From: DASTRU01 sp035761045
GTDB taxonomy: Bacteria; Pseudomonadota; Gammaproteobacteria; Burkholderiales; Burkholderiaceae_E
Direction of reading: 5' to 3'
Length of the DNA: 10,229 nt
NCBI GenBank assembly: GCA_035761045.1
Contig: DASTRU010000099.1
Location: 1-10,229 of the forward strand
The notes beneath the pieces are model-generated. The model worked only from the letters and a program-made list of their open reading frames with translations, made no database searches and had not been told where the DNA came from. The stretch's first letter is position 1. Each line of letters opens with the position of its first letter. A program made the translations under genes and the position numbers. This document shows positions 6,565-10,229 of the stretch, in pieces.

Positions 6565-8604
6565 TTATGGCAGCTCGTCGATCGGCAAGGAAGGCGCCGG
6601 TCCGATCTGCCCAAGCCACGCGCGCAGCGATTGCGGGCGCCCTTCGGCCAAGGCCGCGTAGTACACGGTATTCGCAAGCACTTTCTTGACGTAATCGCGC
6701 GTCTCGGCGAAGGGAATCATTTCCGCGAAGATCGCGCCTTCCACCGGCTGCGCCAACGAGCCGCGCCATTGTCGAGCACGACTCGGGCCCGCGTTGTACG
6801 CGGCCGACGCCAGCACGCGCGAGCCGCCTAAGTCGTCGAACGCCATGCGCAAATAGGCGGTGCCAAGCGTGACGTTGGTTGCGATGTCGTCCACGCGGCG
6901 CGCCGCGTCGTCCGGCAGACCAATGCGCTTGGCGACGTAACGCGCGGTGGCCGGCATTAATTGCATGAGCCCCGACGCGCCAACGGACGAACGCGCGTTC
7001 GTCACGAAACGCGATTCTTGGCGGATCAAGCCGTACACCCATGCTTCATCGAGCCCCGCGCTTTTAGCCGCGCGCGCGACGGCGTCGCGCCACGGCCGCA
7101 AATAACGTTGCGCGAAATCGTGCTCGGCGCGCGTGCGATCGGCGGTGTTCACCGTACGGTCGTACACCTCTTTGCGGCGCGCGAATTCGGCGGCGGCCAG
7201 CAATTGCCGGTCGTTCATCTCGCGCAAGCTCCAGTTCCATTCGCGGTTGCCTTCGAAGCGCCAATTCAACGCGTAAAAGCGCAACGCGCGCGCGAGCCCT
7301 GGATGCGAGGCCGCGATCGACAACTCTTGATCGGTGACTGGCGCCGCGCGCGGTGGCGCGACGATGGCGCGGCCCAATTGCTCGGTGGCTAATTGCCCGT
7401 AGAACGAAAAATCGTCGGCGAGTTTTTCGAATTGCGCTTGCGCGAAGACGGCGTCCTCGGGGCGTTTCTTCTCGGCGAGCAAGGCGCGCGCATGCCAGTA
7501 AATCCATGCCGGATCGCGCCGGCCGGATTCGCTCATGCGCTCGGCGCTTGAGCGCACCATGGCCCAATCTTGCACGCGCAACGCGGCGCGAATTTGCCAT
7601 TGCAACGACTCGTCGCCGCGCGTGTTGATCGGGCCGAATTCATCGGCGCGCTGAAACCATGCATACGCCTCGGGCCACGCGCGGCGCGCGGCGGCCTCGC
7701 CCAAATGCGCCCACATCCACGCGCGATCTTCATTGCGCAACGACGATTCGACACGCGCGAGCTCGGACGCGGCTTGCTTTGGGTCCGCGCGCGCCATGCG
7801 CACGAGGGCGAGCAACGCGATTTCGCGCCGGTCCTGCGAATTGAGCGTCGCGCGCGCGAGCCAGGCCTTGCCGCGCTCGGCCACTTGATCGACCGCGTCG
7901 AGATCCGCGCGTGCGATCACGCTTGCAACGCGCCGCCCTTGCGACACCGCGTTGACCGCGTATGCATTGCGCACCATGCGCCACAACTCGGCTTGATCAA
8001 ACACCTTGGCCTCGGCCATGGTCTCGATGAGCGCGACGCATGCATCGGTGTATTGCCGCGGATCGGCCAGCGCCTCGCGCGCGTCGTCGCGAATGCGTTC
8101 GCGCATGACGGCCTGCGCTTGCTCGAGTTCACGTCTTGCGCGAAAGGTTTGCGCATAACACGTGACTTGCGGGTCGTCCTTCAACACGAACAACGGGTAT
8201 TGCTCTTCAAACCGCGCGACATCGCCGCGCTTACCGAGCGCGAGCAACCAATCGTTGCGCATGCGATCGGCGATCGCCTCGCCATTCCAACGCGAAAGAA
8301 AGGCGCGAATTTCCTCGTCGGGCGTATCGATGCGCGGCGCTCCGCCCGGCTCGAACATGCGTGCGCGTAGCCGGTAGTACTCCACGTATGAAGGAATATC
8401 GAACTTCGCGGGTAAGCGCGCGGCTAAATCATTAGCGCGTACCGCATCGCCCGCGCGCGCGGCATCGCGCAGCGCGACGAAGGTGTCGTCGGGAGTTGGT
8501 TCGGGAATGGGCCTGCGTTGCGCTATTGCCGGCGAGAGCGCCGCACATAATGCGATGCCCGCGACGATGAACGCGGCGGCCCTTCGATACACTGCCATCG
8601 TCAT
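6565..8604 (-). CDS. slt: Soluble lytic murein transglycosylase (Slt70-like)
   Basis: A periplasmic enzyme that cleaves the MurNAc-GlcNAc beta-1,4 bond of peptidoglycan with formation of 1,6-anhydro-MurNAc. The 679-residue product begins with a Sec signal peptide (MTMAVYRR, a hydrophobic core AAAFIVAGIALCAALSPAIA, predicted cleavage after residue 28). Cys20 is not in a lipobox, so it is not a lipoprotein. Residues about 30-490 form a long, helix-rich region matching the alpha-superhelical U and L domains. The C-terminal SLT domain has the catalytic Glu530 in LIRQESRF, then GASGLMQLMPATA, an ATNVTLGTAYL segment and AYNAG, all diagnostic of family 1A. The start is taken at ATG 8604, with ATG 8598 an alternative. 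The same frame extends to 8721, but that part lacks signal features and runs over the divergent fau gene. It is the first gene of the six-gene minus-strand cluster. Confidence 0.95.
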   Translation of the reverse strand: MTMAVYRRAAAFIVAGIALCAALSPAIAQRRPIPEPTPDDTFVALRDAARAGDAVRANDLAARLPAKFDIPSYVEYYRLRARMFEPGGAPRIDTPDEEIRAFLSRWNGEAIADRMRNDWLLALGKRGDVARFEEQYPLFVLKDDPQVTCYAQTFRARRELEQAQAVMRERIRDDAREALADPRQYTDACVALIETMAEAKVFDQAELWRMVRNAYAVNAVSQGRRVASVIARADLDAVDQVAERGKAWLARATLNSQDRREIALLALVRMARADPKQAASELARVESSLRNEDRAWMWAHLGEAAARRAWPEAYAWFQRADEFGPINTRGDESLQWQIRAALRVQDWAMVRSSAERMSESGRRDPAWIYWHARALLAEKKRPEDAVFAQAQFEKLADDFSFYGQLATEQLGRAIVAPPRAAPVTDQELSIAASHPGLARALRFYALNWRFEGNREWNWSLREMNDRQLLAAAEFARRKEVYDRTVNTADRTRAEHDFAQRYLRPWRDAVARAAKSAGLDEAWVYGLIRQESRFVTNARSSVGASGLMQLMPATARYVAKRIGLPDDAARRVDDIATNVTLGTAYLRMAFDDLGGSRVLASAAYNAGPSRARQWRGSLAQPVEGAIFAEMIPFAETRDYVKKVLANTVYYAALAEGRPQSLRAWLGQIGPAPSLPIDELP

Positions 8605-9202
8605 GACCACGACTCTAGCACGCACCCCCGAGGACAAACCGGCCTTACGTCGCACTTTGATCGAGTGGCGCAACAGCTTGTCGCCCGACGTGCGCGAAGC
8701 CGCGGAACGCTCGATGAGCACGCATTTAATCGCGCTCGCTACTCAACATCCAATTTGGACGGTCGCGGCTTATTGGCCAATGCGCGGCGAGCCGCGTTTG
8801 GATGCCGCATGGCAAGCATTGCGCGATCGCGACGTGGCGCTCGCGCTGCCAGCCGTCGTCAAACCCAACGCGCCGATGGAGTTTCGCTTGTGGCAACCCG
8901 ATGCCTTGATGACCAAGGACGAATGCGGCGTGCCCACGCCGCTCGAAGCGCCGGTGGTGAACGACATCGATGTTCTCGTGGTGCCTTGCGTGGGGTATCA
9001 CCCGCGTGGGTATCGGCTTGGATATGGCGGCGGATATTTCGACCGTACGCTGATCACGCTGCGCCCCGCGCCGTATGTGATCGGCGTCGCGTTCTCTGGC
9101 CAGTTATGCCGCTTCACGCCCGACCCTCACGACGTACCGCTTGACGCCATCGTGACCGAGCGCGGCGGTTTGATGCTCGCGGACATGGCGCCGCGCGTGT
9201 AA
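8603..9202 (+). CDS. fau: 5-formyltetrahydrofolate cyclo-ligase (5,10-methenyl-THF synthetase)
   Basis: Uses ATP and Mg to convert 5-formyl-THF, an inhibitory storage folate, into 5,10-methenyl-THF, returning it to the one-carbon pool. The 199-residue length is typical. Visible family motifs are DKPALRRTLIEWRNSL near the N-terminus (11-26), YWPMRGEPRLD (57-67), LALPAV (80-85), VLVVPCVGYHPRGYRLGYGG with GYFDR (124-148, the ATP/folate-binding signature) and a C-terminal DAIVTERG (181-188). The start is ATG 8603, which leaves about ten residues before the conserved region. The frame extends upstream to 8483, but that part would lie wholly within slt. No ribosome site is visible ahead of the ATG. 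The ATG shares a CATG with the divergent slt start. The gene converges with metF, another folate enzyme, with 12 bp between the stops. Confidence 0.95.
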   Translation: MTTTLARTPEDKPALRRTLIEWRNSLSPDVREAAERSMSTHLIALATQHPIWTVAAYWPMRGEPRLDAAWQALRDRDVALALPAVVKPNAPMEFRLWQPDALMTKDECGVPTPLEAPVVNDIDVLVVPCVGYHPRGYRLGYGGGYFDRTLITLRPAPYVIGVAFSGQLCRFTPDPHDVPLDAIVTERGGLMLADMAPRV

Positions 9203-9214
9203 CGCCCCGGACGC

Positions 9215-10048
9215 TTAAGGCAACGCGGCCACGCGCTCCCAAAGCGCCATGGTCGCGGCCGCGTTGTTGAGCGTGTAGAAGTGCAGACTCGGCGCGCCGC
9301 CGGACAACAAGCGTTCGCACAAGCCGCTCACCACGTCTAGGCCGAACGCGCGAATCGAGTCGCGGTCGTCGCCATACGCTTGCAACCGCGTGCGAATCCA
9401 ACGCGGAATCTCGGCGCCGCAGGCATCGGAAAAACGCGCGAGCTGCGAATGATTGGTGATCGGCATGATGCCCGGCACGATGGGAATGTCGACACCGTAG
9501 GCCTGCACTTCGTCGAGAAAACGAAAGTACGCGTCGGCGTTGAAGAAATATTGGGTAATCGCCGAATCGGCGCCCGCGCGCACCTTGCGCACGAAGTTCT
9601 CGACATCGGCTTCGGCCGACTTCGCTTGCGGATGCACCTCCGGATACGCGGCGACCTCGATATGAAACCAATCGCCGGTTTCCTCGCGAATAAAGGCCAC
9701 GAGTTCGTTGGCATAACGAAACTCGCCGATCTCGCCCCAGCCACTAGGTAAATCGCCGCGCAACGCCACCAAGCGGCGGATGTTGTGCGACTTGTACTCA
9801 TTCAAGATCGCGCGAATGTTCTCGCGCGTGGAGCCCACGCACGACAAATGCGGCGCGCCTTCCACGCCGTCGGACTGAATATCGAGCACGGTCGACAACG
9901 TGCCTTCGCGCGTGCTGCCGCCGGCACCAAAGGTGACCGAGATGAACTCGGGCTGCAAACGCACGAGCTCGCGGCGCGCGGCGCGAAGCTTGTCGATGCC
10001 GTCTTGTGTTTTAGGCGGAAAAAATTCCAAGCTGAAGGCGTTCGGCAT
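9215..10048 (-). CDS. metF: 5,10-methylenetetrahydrofolate reductase
   Basis: A flavoenzyme that reduces 5,10-methylene-THF to 5-methyl-THF with NAD(P)H, supplying the methyl group for homocysteine to methionine. The 277 residues cover the whole TIM-barrel domain. FSLEFFPPK at 5-13 has Glu8 equivalent to the catalytic Glu28 of E. coli. VTFGAGGSTREGT (38-50) comes next. LVALRGDLPSG (93-103) has Asp99 equivalent to E. coli Asp120 at the flavin, and AYPEVHP (134-140) follows. ITQYFFNADAYFRF (164-177), PGIMPITN (192-199) and a terminal SLHFYTLN (254-261) complete it. Compared with E. coli (296 residues) it lacks the N-terminal extension, so the start at 10048 is natural. It is 7 bp downstream of the holin-like gene with no good ribosome site, so translational coupling is probable. 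The pair is often downstream of ahcY in betaproteobacteria (from memory), which would place it in the methyl cycle. ahcY itself would lie beyond the window. Confidence 0.96.
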   Translation of the reverse strand: MPNAFSLEFFPPKTQDGIDKLRAARRELVRLQPEFISVTFGAGGSTREGTLSTVLDIQSDGVEGAPHLSCVGSTRENIRAILNEYKSHNIRRLVALRGDLPSGWGEIGEFRYANELVAFIREETGDWFHIEVAAYPEVHPQAKSAEADVENFVRKVRAGADSAITQYFFNADAYFRFLDEVQAYGVDIPIVPGIMPITNHSQLARFSDACGAEIPRWIRTRLQAYGDDRDSIRAFGLDVVSGLCERLLSGGAPSLHFYTLNNAAATMALWERVAALP

Positions 10049-10055
10049 GATCGGA

Positions 10056-10229
10056 TTAACGCTCGTTTAAAAACAACGTACTCACCAACGCATCGAGTAG
10101 CCAGGACACGAACCCGTACAACAAGCCGCCCAGCACGCCCGCCCAAAATCCCGCCACCGCAAACCCCGGCAGCAAATAACTCGCGCCCCAAAACAACAAA
10201 CCGTTCAACCCCACGTAGAACAACCCAAG
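10056..10229 (-). CDS. Phage-holin-4-like small membrane protein, C-terminal part (5' end outside window)
   Basis: The last 57 codons of a minus-strand gene that enters from the right edge in frame and ends in TAA at 10058-10056. The fragment is very hydrophobic, with two membrane segments. The first starts at the edge, around LFYVGLNGLLFWGASYLL, followed by the short PGFAVAGFW loop. The second is AGVLGGLLYGFVSWLLDALV, followed by the tail STLFLNER. The spacing and the P-G-F-x-V-x-G-F-W element match the phage holin family 4 (YvlD-like) group of about 110-residue, four-helix chromosomal proteins. The holin name is by similarity only, since chromosomal members are not linked to lysis. Its close coupling to metF recalls a betaproteobacterial arrangement with ahcY upstream. 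Function is unknown. Confidence 0.8.
   Translation of the reverse strand, partial: LGLFYVGLNGLLFWGASYLLPGFAVAGFWAGVLGGLLYGFVSWLLDALVSTLFLNER

Noticed and set aside
6986..7003. Perfect 18-bp palindrome sharing the ACGAACG/CGTTCGT core with the candidate TetR operator
   Set aside because: It lies inside the conserved SLT catalytic-domain coding sequence (TNARSSVGA), far from any promoter. CGCG-rich coding DNA makes such palindromes common, and the spacing differs from the operator.
7570..8370. Long plus-strand open frame (266 codons) opposite slt
   Set aside because: It is fully antisense to a well-supported slt gene, has no recognisable motif and has the composition expected of the complementary strand of GC-rich coding DNA.

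Overview
This is a GC-rich, gene-dense stretch of bacterial chromosome, most probably from a betaproteobacterium (Burkholderiales or a close relative). The placement is inferred from protein resemblance and gene order. It rests on a holin-like membrane gene directly before a short-N-terminus metF, an slt / NDUFA9-like epimerase / GST / cca run, and a 5-formyl-THF cyclo-ligase gene divergent from slt. No rRNA or other phylogenetic marker is present. No mobile element, tRNA, rRNA or CRISPR array was seen, and there is no gene-free stretch longer than about 120 bases.

Left region (1-2514, minus strand). An autoregulated-looking unit: a sigma70-type promoter, then a 22-bp inverted repeat at the expected transcription start, then a TetR-family regulator. 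After 40 bp comes an acyl-CoA dehydrogenase of the roughly 600-residue, two-C-terminal-domain type, whose 3' end runs off the window. This reads as a fatty-acyl-CoA or related beta-oxidation step under local TetR control.

Middle region (2539-8604, minus strand). Six tightly packed co-directional genes, read from high to low coordinate: a soluble lytic transglycosylase with a signal peptide (slt), an NDUFA9-like NAD(P)-dependent epimerase, a glutathione S-transferase-like protein, CCA-adding tRNA nucleotidyltransferase (cca), a PdeM-type metallophosphoesterase, and the ribosome-associated S4 protein HslR. Gaps are 48, 22, 12, 8 and 41 bp depending on chosen starts, and the last pair overlaps by 4 bp (ATGA). 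It is probably one operon or two overlapping units of housekeeping and stress functions: cell-wall turnover, redox, tRNA 3'-end maintenance, DNA-damage-associated phosphoesterase and stalled 50S rescue.

Right region (8603-10229). 5-formyltetrahydrofolate cyclo-ligase is the only plus-strand gene. Its ATG overlaps the ATG of slt head-to-head within a single CATG. It converges on metF (methylenetetrahydrofolate reductase) with 12 bp between stop codons, so two folate one-carbon enzymes face each other. metF follows, by 7 bp, the 3' end of a small membrane protein of the phage-holin-4-like family.

I found no convincing undescribed system. The points worth a second look are the operator/promoter layout in front of tetR, the zero-length divergent junction at slt/fau, a PdeM gene apart from its usual ligase/helicase partners, and an unexpectedly frequent octamer, GACTTAGG.
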